Made by a program: the position numbers and the translations under genes
Assembly (NCBI GenBank): GCA_014169315.1
Contig: AP022133.1
Coordinates: 2,790,001-2,854,000, forward strand
Reading direction: 5' to 3'
DNA length: 64,000 nucleotides
DNA from: Enterobacter cloacae
GTDB lineage: Bacteria; Pseudomonadota; Gammaproteobacteria; Enterobacterales; Enterobacteriaceae
Notes under the pieces: model-generated
Databases searched by the model: none
Told to the model about the DNA's origin: nothing
Seen by the model: only the letters and a program-made list of their open reading frames with translations
Part shown: in pieces, positions 13,134 to 21,323 of the stretch
Position numbering within the stretch: the first letter of the stretch is position 1
Layout: every line of letters begins with the position of its first letter

Positions 13134-13154
13134 ATGCCCCACACATAAGAGCAT
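13134..13154 (-). promoter_or_regulatory. thrS translational operator, anticodon-like stem-loop
   Basis: On the minus strand ATGCTC and GGGCAT arms (one U-G pair) enclose a loop that, with a further U-G closing pair, becomes seven bases, UAUGUGU. Positions 3-5 of that loop read UGU, a Thr anticodon. The hairpin ends 22 bases before the thrS start, where domain 2 of the E. coli thrS operator lies. ThrRS binds this mimic and blocks ribosome entry. The rest of the upstream gap (to about 13430) should carry the outer operator domains and the promoter, which I did not resolve. Confidence 0.75.
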
Positions 13155-13433
13155 ATACAAAGAAAATAATCGTGATTTGACAGTAGATTACGACACCATC
13201 TGACCAACAATCGTCAAATTGGCTCGTCATCATGCACCCACCGAAATCAGACAATGGCGGATTTACGGCAAGCCTTGCCATGTTAACACTAACAAAAGGG
13301 AGAATGCACCCTCTGCCGCCAGATTGATCCCTGGCACTTTCGCATGAATTTGCAGGGCGCAAATCCCAGGTGCTCGCATTCCCGAGATGCTGGGCTAATC
13401 TTGAACAGGTCCTTAAACCCAAAGGGGCATACG

Positions 13434-13526
13434 ATGAATGTATCCAGTAGAACAGTTGTGATATTGAATATACTTTCAGCCACCGGTTTATTATTGATTC
13501 TCGCAGAGCGATTCCACTGGTTCTGA
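13434..13526 (+). CDS. yncL: YncL-like single-pass small membrane protein
   Basis: A 30-residue ORF, MNVSSRTVVILNILSATGLL followed by a short tail ending RFHWF. It has one hydrophobic segment (about residues 8-23) and aromatic residues at the C-terminus. An AAGGGG ribosome site lies 8 bp before the ATG. The first nine residues match E. coli YncL, a stress-induced 31-residue inner-membrane protein, as I remember it. In E. coli yncL is at another locus, so this copy is either relocated or a paralogue. Function is unknown. Confidence 0.65.
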   Translation: MNVSSRTVVILNILSATGLLLILAERFHWF

Positions 13527-13623
13527 CCCAGACCGTGCTGTGGCATAACCTGACGGAGCCGGGAAGCGGTATTTCCTCTCGTTTTTGATAGACTCCCCAC
13601 ATCAATGGACAAGGATGCAGGTT

Positions 13624-13731
13624 ATGCCAACAAAACGATTTGCCGTAAAACACTGGAAAATGGTACTGGTGCTGATCGCTATCTGCGGTGCAATGTTGCT
13701 GTTACGTTGGGCGGCGATGATTTGGGGCTAA
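13624..13731 (+). CDS. yniD: YniD, 35-residue membrane protein
   Basis: The ORF encodes MPTKRFAVKHWKMVLVLIAI followed by CGAMLLLRWAAMIWG, a basic N-terminus and one membrane span. It is nearly identical to E. coli YniD and lies at the same place between thrS and ydiY. The proposed ribosome site is AAGGA about 8-12 bp upstream. E. coli YniD is a verified expressed small protein of unknown role. It is convergent with ydiY. Confidence 0.85.
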   Translation: MPTKRFAVKHWKMVLVLIAICGAMLLLRWAAMIWG

Positions 13732-13746
13732 GACATTCCTGAACGT

Positions 13747-13780
13747 AAAAAAGCGGGTCGATAACGTTATCGACCCGCTT
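13747..13780 (-). terminator. ydiY terminator, perfect 15-bp inverted repeat
   Basis: A perfect palindrome (13751-13780, arms AAGCGGGTCGATAAC and complement) is followed by six Ts on the minus strand, 4 bp after the ydiY stop. On the plus strand no T-run follows, so it terminates ydiY mainly, although it also caps the yniD transcript. Confidence 0.88.
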
Positions 13781-13783
13781 AAA

Positions 13784-14542
13784 TTACATCTTATAGCCCA
13801 GAGAAATCGTGGTTCTGCGGTCGGTATGGTCCGGTGCAGTTTCTGGAGGTGATGAATTCCAGGTCACGTTGTAGGCCACTTTCAGACCAAAGTGTTCGTT
13901 GATGGCTACGTTCAGCGCAGTCTCAGAGTTCAGCGTGGTATCGTCGGCACCAAACACAGACACACCCTCGGTAAATTTGGTGTTATCAGTCATCTGCCAG
14001 GCGTAAGTGCCGGATGCATAGCCGAGTGGCTGGGTTTTGGTTTCACCGTCGGTGAATTCGTCATACCGGACACCCGGACCGAATTCAAAACGGAAGCTGT
14101 GAACAGGCCCGTTCAGGAACTGACGACCATAACCCGTAGTGAACACATCGCGCTGGCGATACCCGTTGTAACGGTCGGTTAACCAGCTTGCCTGACCAAA
14201 CAGGTAGTCATAGTCGGTCATGTTGTAACGGCTACGTCCGCCTACCGCATACTTCTCGGAAGAACGTTCGTCGTTAGCGGAGGTGTTACTGGCATTTCCC
14301 CACAGCGACCAGGCGGTAGAGCTACCGTACCAGGTCAGGGTACTGTCTGCCGTCAGAGAGGAGCTTTTCGTGTTACCGGATTGTGCCAGATACCCTGCGT
14401 TCAGGTTACCTTCAAAGGGTTTCTTCGCGGTGGTGGGATCGTCCATGACAGTAAAAACGGTATCATCGGCGGCCGCATTCATTGACGCAAACACGCCACC
14501 CGCCAGCATCAGTGCAGCGGGTACTGTCTTCAAAAGCTTCAT
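13784..14542 (-). CDS. ydiY: YdiY, DUF481 outer-membrane beta-barrel protein
   Basis: A 252-residue protein with a clear signal peptide (MKLLKTVPAALMLAGG to about residue 26, Ala-Ala-Ala before cleavage) and a body of alternating aromatic strands (GYLAQSGNTKSSS, TAWSLWGNAS, YDYLFGQASW) ending in an aromatic-hydrophobic C-terminus (TTISLGYKM). This fits the DUF481 salt/acid-induced outer-membrane family. The start MKLLK at 14542 is preferred to one eight codons upstream, which would add a non-signal tail and reach into the leader terminator. The ribosome site is weak, while a strong promoter and a terminator precede the gene. Confidence 0.92.
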   Translation of the reverse strand: MKLLKTVPAALMLAGGVFASMNAAADDTVFTVMDDPTTAKKPFEGNLNAGYLAQSGNTKSSSLTADSTLTWYGSSTAWSLWGNASNTSANDERSSEKYAVGGRSRYNMTDYDYLFGQASWLTDRYNGYRQRDVFTTGYGRQFLNGPVHSFRFEFGPGVRYDEFTDGETKTQPLGYASGTYAWQMTDNTKFTEGVSVFGADDTTLNSETALNVAINEHFGLKVAYNVTWNSSPPETAPDHTDRRTTISLGYKM

Positions 14543-14563
14543 TTTATTAAGGAGTCCGTACAA

Positions 14564-14588
14564 CAAAAAAAGAGACCGTCACGGTCCC
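14564..14588 (-). terminator. Terminator inside the ydiY leader
   Basis: On the minus strand GGGACCG/CGGTCTC (7 bp, one G-U pair) with loop TGA is directly followed by TTTTTTT. It ends 21 bp before the ydiY ATG and about 50 bp downstream of the promoter, so it lies within the ydiY 5' untranslated region and not at the end of any gene. Confidence 0.7.
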
Positions 14589-14637
14589 GGAAACTTTCTT
14601 GAGGCTCAACGACAAGGCGTCCAGAGAAAGGTAACAA

Positions 14638-14666
14638 ATTATAAAAAGGCGCAAATAACATAGCAA
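14638..14666 (-). promoter_or_regulatory. ydiY promoter
   Basis: On the minus strand TTGCTA (14661-14666) and a perfect TATAAT (14638-14643) are spaced by exactly 17 bp, giving a strong sigma-70 promoter. Transcription would start near 14630, leaving a leader of about 90 bases before ydiY that contains an intrinsic terminator. Confidence 0.75.
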
Positions 14667-14837
14667 CGTTTTCTTATTTCATTTTTTGAATAAGAACGAT
14701 CCCAAAAAGACTTTTATTGTATAAAACAAATCCCCCGCTTCTTTCCGTATTCATTTTTAAAATCATACTGTTATTTACATTGCCTTCTTGCCAATCGGTG
14801 CCAGACTTAACGTAACCCATACTAAAAGGAGGTAATA

Positions 14838-15770
14838 ATGGTTTCTATTTATACGCTGACGCTCTCTCCTTCTCTTGATTCTGCGACGCTGACGCCACAG
14901 ATTTACCCGGAAGGTAAACTACGCTGTAGCACCCCGGTGTTTGAGCCTGGCGGCGGTGGAATCAACGTGGCGCGAGCCATTACCCACCTCGGTGGCAAAG
15001 CGACAGCGATTTTCCCCGCGGGGGGAGCCACCGGTGAGCACCTGGTTTCTTTGCTGGCAGAGGAAAACGTTGCTGTGGAAACGGTCCACGCCAAAGACTG
15101 GACGCGACAAAACCTGCACGTTCAGGTGGATTCCAGCGGCGAGCAGTACCGTTTTGTCATGCCAGGGGCAAAGTTGAGTGACGATGAGTTTCGTCAACTT
15201 GAAGAGAAAGTGCTGGCGATTGAAAACGGTGCCTTACTCGTTATCAGCGGCAGTCTGCCACCCGGCGTCAGCACGGAAAAACTGACGTCGCTCATTCGCG
15301 CAGCACAACAGCGCGGTATCCGCTGCATTGTCGACAGTTCTGGAGAAGCGCTACGCGCCGCCTTAGAGCCGGGCAACCTTGAGCTGGTGAAACCCAACCA
15401 AAAAGAGTTAAGCGCGCTGGTCAACCGCGAGCTAACCCAGCCTGATGACGTTCGTACCGCCGCACAGGAGCTGGTGCGCAGCGGCAAAGCACGACGCGTC
15501 GTGGTTTCGCTTGGCCCTCAGGGGGCGCTGGGCGTGGATGAAACGGGTTCCGTTCAGGTTGTCCCACCGCCGATGAAAAGCCAGAGTACCGTGGGCGCTG
15601 GCGACAGCATGGTCGGTGCGATGGCGCTAAAACTGGCGCAGGGCGCAACACTGCTGGAGATGACACGCTACGGCGTGGCGGCGGGTAGCGCCGCCACCAT
15701 TAACCAGGGTACGCGTTTGTGTTCGCTCGCCGAGACGCAAAAAATCGTCGATTATCTGTCGCGACATTAA
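14838..15770 (+). CDS. pfkB: 6-phosphofructokinase II
   Basis: A 310-residue ribokinase-family (PfkB) kinase that phosphorylates fructose 6-phosphate in glycolysis as the minor isozyme. Visible are the N-terminal substrate-binding GGGGINVARA (about residues 37-46), the ATP-site VVSLGPQGAL, and the C-terminal signature VGAGDSMVGAM with the catalytic Asp near residue 256. A strong AAAGGAGG ribosome site precedes the ATG. It is divergent from ydiY. Confidence 0.97.
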   Translation: MVSIYTLTLSPSLDSATLTPQIYPEGKLRCSTPVFEPGGGGINVARAITHLGGKATAIFPAGGATGEHLVSLLAEENVAVETVHAKDWTRQNLHVQVDSSGEQYRFVMPGAKLSDDEFRQLEEKVLAIENGALLVISGSLPPGVSTEKLTSLIRAAQQRGIRCIVDSSGEALRAALEPGNLELVKPNQKELSALVNRELTQPDDVRTAAQELVRSGKARRVVVSLGPQGALGVDETGSVQVVPPPMKSQSTVGAGDSMVGAMALKLAQGATLLEMTRYGVAAGSAATINQGTRLCSLAETQKIVDYLSRH

Positions 15771-15778
15771 CCCCCGTT

Positions 15779-15798
15779 CCCCTTCTTTAATGAAGGGG
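15779..15798 (+). terminator. Hairpin after pfkB
   Basis: CCCCTTC/GAAGGGG arms around a 6-nt loop lie 9 bp after the pfkB stop. No T-run follows, so termination may be Rho-assisted or the hairpin may only protect the 3' end. Confidence 0.45.
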
Positions 15799-15874
15799 AC
15801 GTGCTCTTCATAGTCGCCAAACGCAAACTATCGACTATGCTAAGAAAACTTTCATGATAACAATGAGGTGAATT

Positions 15875-16165
15875 ATGAGCAGCGGTGACATCATTCGCTA
15901 CGTCGTTACCATTCATATTCATGAAGCATCATTGACCGAACTCAATGAACTCAACAACACCTTTACCCGGGCCAATTTCCTGCTGACGCTTACGGATGAT
16001 GACGGCAATATTCATGATTTAGGTACGCTCACATTTGGCCTGATTAGCGCCCTCAGCGAAGAAGAGATCCACGCGCTGGCAAGCAGTCTGGTCGAAAGTG
16101 TTACCGACAAGCATGCTGAAACCGATGTAGAAACCTGGGAACGCTGGCAAAAAAAGGAACAATAA
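15875..16165 (+). CDS. ydiZ: YdiZ, conserved small protein
   Basis: A 96-residue soluble protein, MSSGDIIRYVVTIHIHEASL at the N-terminus, the same length as E. coli YdiZ. It is acidic and predicted mixed alpha/beta, with no membrane segment or signal peptide. The proposed ribosome site is ATGAGGTG before the ATG. Function is unknown. It lies between pfkB and yniA on the same strand but with more than 100 bp on either side, so it is probably its own unit. Confidence 0.9.
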   Translation: MSSGDIIRYVVTIHIHEASLTELNELNNTFTRANFLLTLTDDDGNIHDLGTLTFGLISALSEEEIHALASSLVESVTDKHAETDVETWERWQKKEQ

Positions 16166-16270
16166 GTGCCCTGCATGAATTTAAACCGCTCAGGTGTGCG
16201 TTAGTTCGTATTTTTTTACCGCAATTTTGCGCTAACTTTATGATCTGGCAGACAACATGGGAGAGACATC

Positions 16271-17131
16271 ATGTGGCAGGCTATCAGTCATCTTTTAAGC
16301 GAGCAACTGGGTGAAGGTGAAATTGAACTGCGTAACGAACTGCCAGGCGGAGAGATCCACGCCGCATGGCATTTACGCTACGCAGGACGCGATCTTTTCG
16401 TGAAATGCGATGAGCGGGAGTTACTCCCTATCTTCACCGCTGAAGCCGACCAGCTGGAGCTGTTATCGCGCAGTAAAACGGTCACCGTTCCTCAGGTCTG
16501 GGCCGTCGGCAGCGACCGCGATTACAGTTTTCTGGTCATGGAATACCTTCCTGCCCGCCCCCTGGATGCCCACAACGCGTTCATTCTTGGGCAACAGTTA
16601 GCACGTCTCCACCAATGGAGCGACCAGCCGCAGTTTGGCCTCGATTTTGATAACGACCTTTCCACTACCCCGCAGCCGAATACCTGGCAGCGCCGCTGGT
16701 CGACCTTTTTCTCCGAACAACGTATTGGCTGGCAACTGGAACTGGCCGCAGAAAAAGGGCTGGAGTTTGGCAATATCGACGCCATTGTCGAACACGTGCA
16801 ACAACGTCTTGCTTCGCACCAGCCTCAGCCTTCGCTGTTGCACGGTGATTTGTGGTCAGGAAACTGCGCGCTGGGGCCAAATGGTCCGTTTATCTTCGAT
16901 CCAGCCTGTTACTGGGGCGACCGGGAGTGCGACCTTGCTATGCTGCCACTGCATCCTGAACAACCGCCACAGATTTACGACGGATATCAGTCTGTTTCGC
17001 CCCTGCCGCAGGATTTCCTTGAGCGTCAGCCGGTGTACCAGCTGTACACCCTGATTAACCGTGCCATTCTGTTTGGTGGTGAGCATCTCGTGCAGGCGCA
17101 ACGCGCGCTTGAACGCATGCTGGCGGCATAA
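16271..17131 (+). CDS. yniA: YniA, fructosamine-kinase-family protein
   Basis: A 286-residue protein of the fructosamine kinase / ketosamine-3-kinase family (APH-like kinase fold). The catalytic loop is LLHGDLWSGN near residue 194 and the metal-binding segment is FDPACYWGDRECDLAM about 20 residues on. The family phosphorylates sugars attached to protein amines, leading to deglycation, and E. coli YniA itself is poorly characterised. A GGGAGAGAC ribosome site precedes the ATG. Confidence 0.93.
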   Translation: MWQAISHLLSEQLGEGEIELRNELPGGEIHAAWHLRYAGRDLFVKCDERELLPIFTAEADQLELLSRSKTVTVPQVWAVGSDRDYSFLVMEYLPARPLDAHNAFILGQQLARLHQWSDQPQFGLDFDNDLSTTPQPNTWQRRWSTFFSEQRIGWQLELAAEKGLEFGNIDAIVEHVQQRLASHQPQPSLLHGDLWSGNCALGPNGPFIFDPACYWGDRECDLAMLPLHPEQPPQIYDGYQSVSPLPQDFLERQPVYQLYTLINRAILFGGEHLVQAQRALERMLAA

Positions 17132-17138
17132 TGACAAA

Positions 17139-17162
17139 ACGGGGTGGCATGACGCCCCCCTA
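17139..17162. terminator. Shared terminator between yniA and yniB
   Basis: GGGGTG/CGCCCC (one G-U) around a 6-nt loop lies between two convergent genes. On the minus strand it is followed by GTTTTG. It probably serves yniB and perhaps both. Confidence 0.5.
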
Positions 17163-17167
17163 TTTCA

Positions 17168-17704
17168 TTACAAAAAGCCCAGCAGAGAGAAGAAGAAGTA
17201 CCCCGCCACAATGATGATGACCGGCAGGATATAAAGCGGGAAAATTTGCAGGAAAATGGTGTGACGCGGAACCACGATGCGGGATTCAATCTGTTCGCGG
17301 CTCATCCCTTCTGCACCTTTGGCCTGCTCAAGAATCAGCTGGTCTTCCACCCCTTCACGTAAAAACCGTGTCTGGCGGCTCATTCTCGCCCCTGATGCCT
17401 GTAATGCCATTGCGATAAAGATCAGCGCGTAGATAACCCAGAACCCGACATTAAGCTGCTGATGAAAATCCGGCGTTGGCGAATTAAACCAGAAGACGTT
17501 TAAAAAAGGCGTATTGAAACGCATCATCTCGATCATGACATGTGCAAAATCAAGCATTACCGCATTGATACCCGGCTGCTTTTCGCTGTGATCGTACATA
17601 AATTTGAGCACTGAAATCAGCGTGGAAATGACGGCCGGGATAAAAATCACCCAGCCAGCAACACGTTTTAAGACAGCAATGCGTCCAGCTTGTTGATACG
17701 TCAT
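17168..17704 (-). CDS. yniB: YniB, inner-membrane protein
   Basis: A 178-residue protein with about four membrane spans: VAGWVIFIPAVISTLISVL near the N-terminus, a second region around VGFWVIYALIFIAMAL, and a C-terminal pair ending LPVIIIVAGYFFFSLLGFL. It matches E. coli YniB in length and sequence. The start MTYQQAG at 17704 is preferred over one five codons upstream. Function unknown. It diverges from hxpB. Confidence 0.92.
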   Translation of the reverse strand: MTYQQAGRIAVLKRVAGWVIFIPAVISTLISVLKFMYDHSEKQPGINAVMLDFAHVMIEMMRFNTPFLNVFWFNSPTPDFHQQLNVGFWVIYALIFIAMALQASGARMSRQTRFLREGVEDQLILEQAKGAEGMSREQIESRIVVPRHTIFLQIFPLYILPVIIIVAGYFFFSLLGFL

Positions 17705-17874
17705 CAGTTCCCCTTCCAAAAGACGCGTTATTTGTGCCTAAGTCTACCTGCTGACCATCATTTTCGCCCGTTCTTTAAAGGCAATATGCTAAATTGCAGA
17801 GTGTACTTAGCATTTATACCCTAAAGAATTCGGGTATATCGTCTGTCGAACACCTTAGCCAGGGAGACATTGTG

Positions 17875-18546
17875 ATGTCGACACCGTGCCAGATTGTTGC
17901 CGCTATTTTTGACATGGATGGATTACTGATTGATTCCGAGCCGCTGTGGGATCGGGCCGAACTGGACGTCATGGCCAGCCTGGGCGTCGATATCAGTCGT
18001 CGGAATGAACTGCCGGATACGCTGGGCCTGCGCATCGATATGGTGGTTGAACTTTGGTATGCCCACCAGCCGTGGGTTGGCCCCAATCACGGCGAAGTTA
18101 CCGCACGCATTATCAACCGCGCCATTGCGCTGGTTGAAGAGTACAAACCGCTTCTGCCCGGCGTGCGTGAAGCGGTAGCCCTGTGTAAAGCTCAGGGGAT
18201 GAAGGTTGGACTGGCCTCCGCCTCCCCACTGCATATGCTGGAAAAAGTGCTCACCCTGTTTGAGCTGCGTGACAGTTTCGATGCCCTGGCCTCAGCCGAA
18301 ACGCTGCCCTATAGCAAACCCCACCCGCAGGTCTATATGGACTGCGCAGCGAAGCTGGGTCTTGATCCGCTGGTATGCGTGGCGCTGGAAGATTCCGTTA
18401 ACGGCATGGTGGCATCAAAAGCCGCGCGCATGCGCTCCATTGTGGTACCCGCCGAAGAAGGCCGTCACGACCCCCGTTTTGCACTTGCCGACGTGAAGCT
18501 CACCTCGCTGGCCAATCTGACGGTGCAACATTTGCGCGGTGAATAA
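17875..18546 (+). CDS. hxpB: HxpB (YniC), hexitol/sugar phosphatase of the HAD family
   Basis: A 223-residue HAD phosphatase with motif I FDMDGLLIDSEPLW (nucleophile Asp13, Asp15), motif II in GLASASP, and motifs III/IV in KPHPQVYMDCAAKLG and ALEDSVNGM. E. coli YniC removes phosphate from 2-deoxyglucose 6-phosphate and several hexitol phosphates. The start at 17875 follows AGGGAGA and gives the family N-terminus MSTPCQIVAA. An ORF running 27 codons further upstream has no ribosome site. Confidence 0.95.
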   Translation: MSTPCQIVAAIFDMDGLLIDSEPLWDRAELDVMASLGVDISRRNELPDTLGLRIDMVVELWYAHQPWVGPNHGEVTARIINRAIALVEEYKPLLPGVREAVALCKAQGMKVGLASASPLHMLEKVLTLFELRDSFDALASAETLPYSKPHPQVYMDCAAKLGLDPLVCVALEDSVNGMVASKAARMRSIVVPAEEGRHDPRFALADVKLTSLANLTVQHLRGE

Positions 18547-18666
18547 GTAATATTCCAGTCTCGGAGGCGCGTATGACGCCGGGATAGTCGGTATCCTGCG
18601 CCCTCTGACACCCGTTTGTGACAAAGAGTTACACCGTCACCTCTTCCGCCTACTGTACAAAAACCC

Positions 18667-18686
18667 TATACTGTATGAATTGACAG
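18667..18686 (+). promoter_or_regulatory. LexA (SOS) box over the ydjM promoter
   Basis: CTGT-N8-ACAG at 18671-18686 is a perfect LexA consensus core. It overlaps a TATACT -10 hexamer (18667-18672) and lies 17 bp before the ydjM start. E. coli ydjM is an SOS gene, so LexA repression is expected here too. Confidence 0.85.
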
Positions 18687-18702
18687 TTTCCTGGGTTTTA
18701 TC

Positions 18703-19293
18703 ATGACGGCGGAAGGCCACCTGCTTTTTTCTATCGCGTGCGCAGTATTTGCCAAAAACGCTGAACTTACCCCCGTGCTGGCACAAGGGGACTGGTGGCA
18801 TATTGTCCCTTCGGCCGTGTTGACCTGCCTGTTGCCCGATATTGATCATCCAAAATCATTCCTCGGGCAACGCTTGAAGTGGGTGTCGAAGCCCATCGCC
18901 CGCGCATTCGGCCATCGTGGGTTTACCCACAGCCTGCTGGCTGTCTTCGGCCTGCTCACGCTTTTCTATTTAAAGGTTCCTGAAAGCTGGATAGTCCCCG
19001 CCGATGCCATCCAGGGGATGGTGTTGGGTTATTTGAGCCATATTCTGGCCGATATGCTGACGCCTGCGGGCGTGCCACTACTCTGGCCATGCCGCTGGCG
19101 TTTCCGCCTGCCTATTCTCGCCCCTCAGAAAGGTAACCAGCTTGAGCGCGTTTTGTGCATGGCGCTGTTCGCTTATGCCGTCTGGATGCCCCAAACATTG
19201 CCCGAAAATAGTGCAGTCCGCTGGTCATCGCAGATGATCAATTCGCTGCAATTTCAGTTCGATCGTTTTATTAATCACCAGACAGAACATTAA
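18703..19293 (+). CDS. ydjM: YdjM, SOS-induced membrane protein (YdjM/DUF457 family)
   Basis: A 196-residue membrane protein of the metal-dependent-hydrolase-like DUF457 family. The conserved polar motifs are TAEGHLLF at the N-terminus, LLPDIDHPKSFLG (about residues 43-55), GHRGFTHSLL and HILADMLTPAGVPLLWP. The His/Asp pattern suggests a metal site at the membrane face. Its role in the SOS response is unknown. The only upstream control seen is the LexA box. Confidence 0.93.
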   Translation: MTAEGHLLFSIACAVFAKNAELTPVLAQGDWWHIVPSAVLTCLLPDIDHPKSFLGQRLKWVSKPIARAFGHRGFTHSLLAVFGLLTLFYLKVPESWIVPADAIQGMVLGYLSHILADMLTPAGVPLLWPCRWRFRLPILAPQKGNQLERVLCMALFAYAVWMPQTLPENSAVRWSSQMINSLQFQFDRFINHQTEH

Positions 19294-19419
19294 ACCAGCA
19301 AAATAATCGCATTTGTCATAACCCATTCCATTTGGATATAAGCGCGACATCACACTTCTGCTAACCTTGCGCCAACAGGCTCGGGAAAACCGACCACATA
19401 ATAAATCAGGAGAACGGGG

Positions 19420-20811
19420 ATGAATTTTCCACTCATCGCGAACGTTGTTGTGTTCGTTGTATTGCTATTGCTTCTGGCCCAGACACGCCACACACAGTGG
19501 AGTCTGGCGAAGAAAGTGCTGGCGGGTCTGGGCACAGGTGTTGTATTTGGTCTGGCATTACAGGCGATTTATGGCTCTGATAATCCGGTACTGAAAGATT
19601 CCATTCAGTGGTTTAATGTCGTCGGTAACGGCTACGTGCAACTGCTGCAGATGATCGTTATGCCGCTGGTGTTTGCCTCTATTCTGAGCGCCGTTGCCCG
19701 TCTGCATAATGCCACTCAGCTGGGTAAAATCAGCTTCCTGACCATTGGTACGCTGCTGTTCACCACCCTTATCGCCGCACTGGTCGGTGTGCTGGTCACC
19801 AACCTGTTTGGTCTGACTGCCGAAGGTCTGGTGCAAGGGTCTGCTGAAACGGCGCGTCTGGCGGCTATTCAGTCTAACTACGTCGGTAAAGTTGCCGATC
19901 TGACCGTGCCGCAAATGCTGCTCTCCTTCATTCCGAAGAACCCGTTTGCAGACCTGACCGGTGCAAGCCCAACCTCCATTATCAGCGTGGTGATCTTCGC
20001 AGCGTTCCTGGGTGTGGCTGCGCTGAAGCTGCTGAAAGACGATGCACCGAAGGGGCAGCGTGTTCTGACGGCGATTGATACCCTGCAAAGCTGGGTGATG
20101 AAACTGGTTCGTCTGGTGATGCAGTTAACGCCATACGGCGTGCTGGCACTGATGACCAAAGTGGTTGCGGGTTCAAACCTGCAGGACATCATCAAGCTGG
20201 GTAGCTTTGTGATTGCCTCTTACCTGGGTCTGGGCATCATGTTTGTGGTTCACGGCATCCTGCTGGGTGTGAACGGCATTAGCCCACTGAAATACTTCCG
20301 TAAAGTCTGGCCGGTACTGACCTTCGCGTTCACCAGCCGTTCCAGTGCGGCCTCTATTCCGCTGAACGTCGAAGCGCAGACTCGTCGTCTGGGTGTACCA
20401 GAATCTATCGCCAGCTTCTCAGCCTCCTTTGGTGCAACCATTGGTCAGAACGGCTGTGCGGGTCTCTACCCGGCGATGCTGGCCGTGATGGTTGCCCCGA
20501 CGGTGGGTATCAACCCGCTGGATCCAGTCTGGATTGCCACCCTGGTCGGTATTGTTACCGTAAGCTCCGCAGGTGTGGCGGGTGTTGGCGGTGGCGCGAC
20601 CTTCGCAGCATTGATTGTCCTGCCTGCACTGGGCCTGCCGGTAACGCTGGTTGCTCTGCTTATCTCTGTTGAACCACTGATCGACATGGGTCGTACCGCC
20701 CTGAATGTCAGCGGCTCCATGACGGCCGGTACGCTAACCAGCCAGTGGCTGAAGCAGACCGATAAAGCCGTACTGGAAAGTGAAGACGACGCTGAACTGG
20801 CGCACCGTTAA
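19420..20811 (+). CDS. tcyP: TcyP, L-cystine/proton symporter
   Basis: A 463-residue dicarboxylate/amino-acid:cation symporter (SDF family) with eight to ten hydrophobic segments. The re-entrant loop region has the serine-rich [16 protein letters not shown] (about residues 305-320), and the C-terminal substrate helix has [13 protein letters not shown]. It corresponds to E. coli YdjN/TcyP, which takes up cystine and S-sulfocysteine under CysB control. An AGGAG ribosome site precedes the start. Confidence 0.96.
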   Translation: MNFPLIANVVVFVVLLLLLAQTRHTQWSLAKKVLAGLGTGVVFGLALQAIYGSDNPVLKDSIQWFNVVGNGYVQLLQMIVMPLVFASILSAVARLHNATQLGKISFLTIGTLLFTTLIAALVGVLVTNLFGLTAEGLVQGSAETARLAAIQSNYVGKVADLTVPQMLLSFIPKNPFADLTGASPTSIISVVIFAAFLGVAALKLLKDDAPKGQRVLTAIDTLQSWVMKLVRLVMQLTPYGVLALMTKVVAGSNLQDIIKLGSFVIASYLGLGIMFVVHGILLGVNGISPLKYFRKVWPVLTFAFTSRSSAASIPLNVEAQTRRLGVPESIASFSASFGATIGQNGCAGLYPAMLAVMVAPTVGINPLDPVWIATLVGIVTVSSAGVAGVGGGATFAALIVLPALGLPVTLVALLISVEPLIDMGRTALNVSGSMTAGTLTSQWLKQTDKAVLESEDDAELAHR

Positions 20812-20825
20812 TCCACTTCTGAAAT

Positions 20826-20853
20826 AAAAAAACCGCCTGAGGGCGGTTTTTTT
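20826..20853. terminator. Bidirectional terminator of tcyP and cedA
   Basis: ACCGCC/GGCGGT stem with loop TGAG-type and T-runs on both strands (A-run on the left, T-run on the right). It lies 14 bp after tcyP and 8 bp after cedA, two convergent genes. Confidence 0.9.
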
Positions 20854-20860
20854 ATGACTG

Positions 20861-21100
20861 TTATTCTTCAACATCACCATCCTGACGGATTTGCATTGCC
20901 CAGCGCTGCGCCGATTCCGGCACCGTGAAGGCGGGCGAACGGCGAAAGTGTTCGCCTGCCAGCACGAAGGCCACATATTTGCCACGCAACTGCCAGACAT
21001 CGCGAAAACCATCCACTTTCAGGGCGTGTTCAGGCGGAGCGGGCTCAACGCGGGGCACGTAGCTAATCACAGGGCGATTTTGTTGACGAAGTGGTTTCAT
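20861..21100 (-). CDS. cedA: CedA, cell-division activator
   Basis: A 79-residue protein, MKPLRQQNRPVISYVPRVEP with the core FRDVWQLRGKYVAFVL and PAFTVPESAQRWA, collinear with E. coli CedA. CedA binds DNA and RNA polymerase and counters the division block caused by over-replication. The start at 21100 is chosen by similarity. The open frame extends 35 codons further but without family resemblance, and no strong ribosome site is seen for either start. In E. coli katE lies between cedA and chbG; it is missing here. Confidence 0.9.
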   Translation of the reverse strand: MKPLRQQNRPVISYVPRVEPAPPEHALKVDGFRDVWQLRGKYVAFVLAGEHFRRSPAFTVPESAQRWAMQIRQDGDVEE

Positions 21101-21258
21101 AAGCGACGGGTTCACTAAAGCAAATTCTGACAGCAGGAAATTCCTATCATAGCCGATTCCGTCCCCACACGTCGCGCCTTCCATGCGGTATGCCGCCTCT
21201 TTCACGAAACCACCAGGCTGAAAACGTTCAGTTTATCCGCAACGACGCCGTACTTCAG

Positions 21259-21293
21259 TAAAAAAGCCGGGTGACGACTTAACCTCACCCGGC
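21259..21293 (-). terminator. Terminator of the chb operon after chbG
   Basis: On the minus strand GCCGGGTGA/TCACCCGGC (9 bp) is followed by six Ts, about 30 bp after the chbG stop. Confidence 0.85.
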
Positions 21294-21323
21294 CTGCGAT
21301 ACCAACAATAACGGCACGTTTTA

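Noticed and set aside
13160..13653. 179-codon minus-strand ORF upstream of thrS
   Set aside because: It spans the thrS leader, the yncL-like gene and the start of yniD in antisense; low-complexity composition and no family resemblance.
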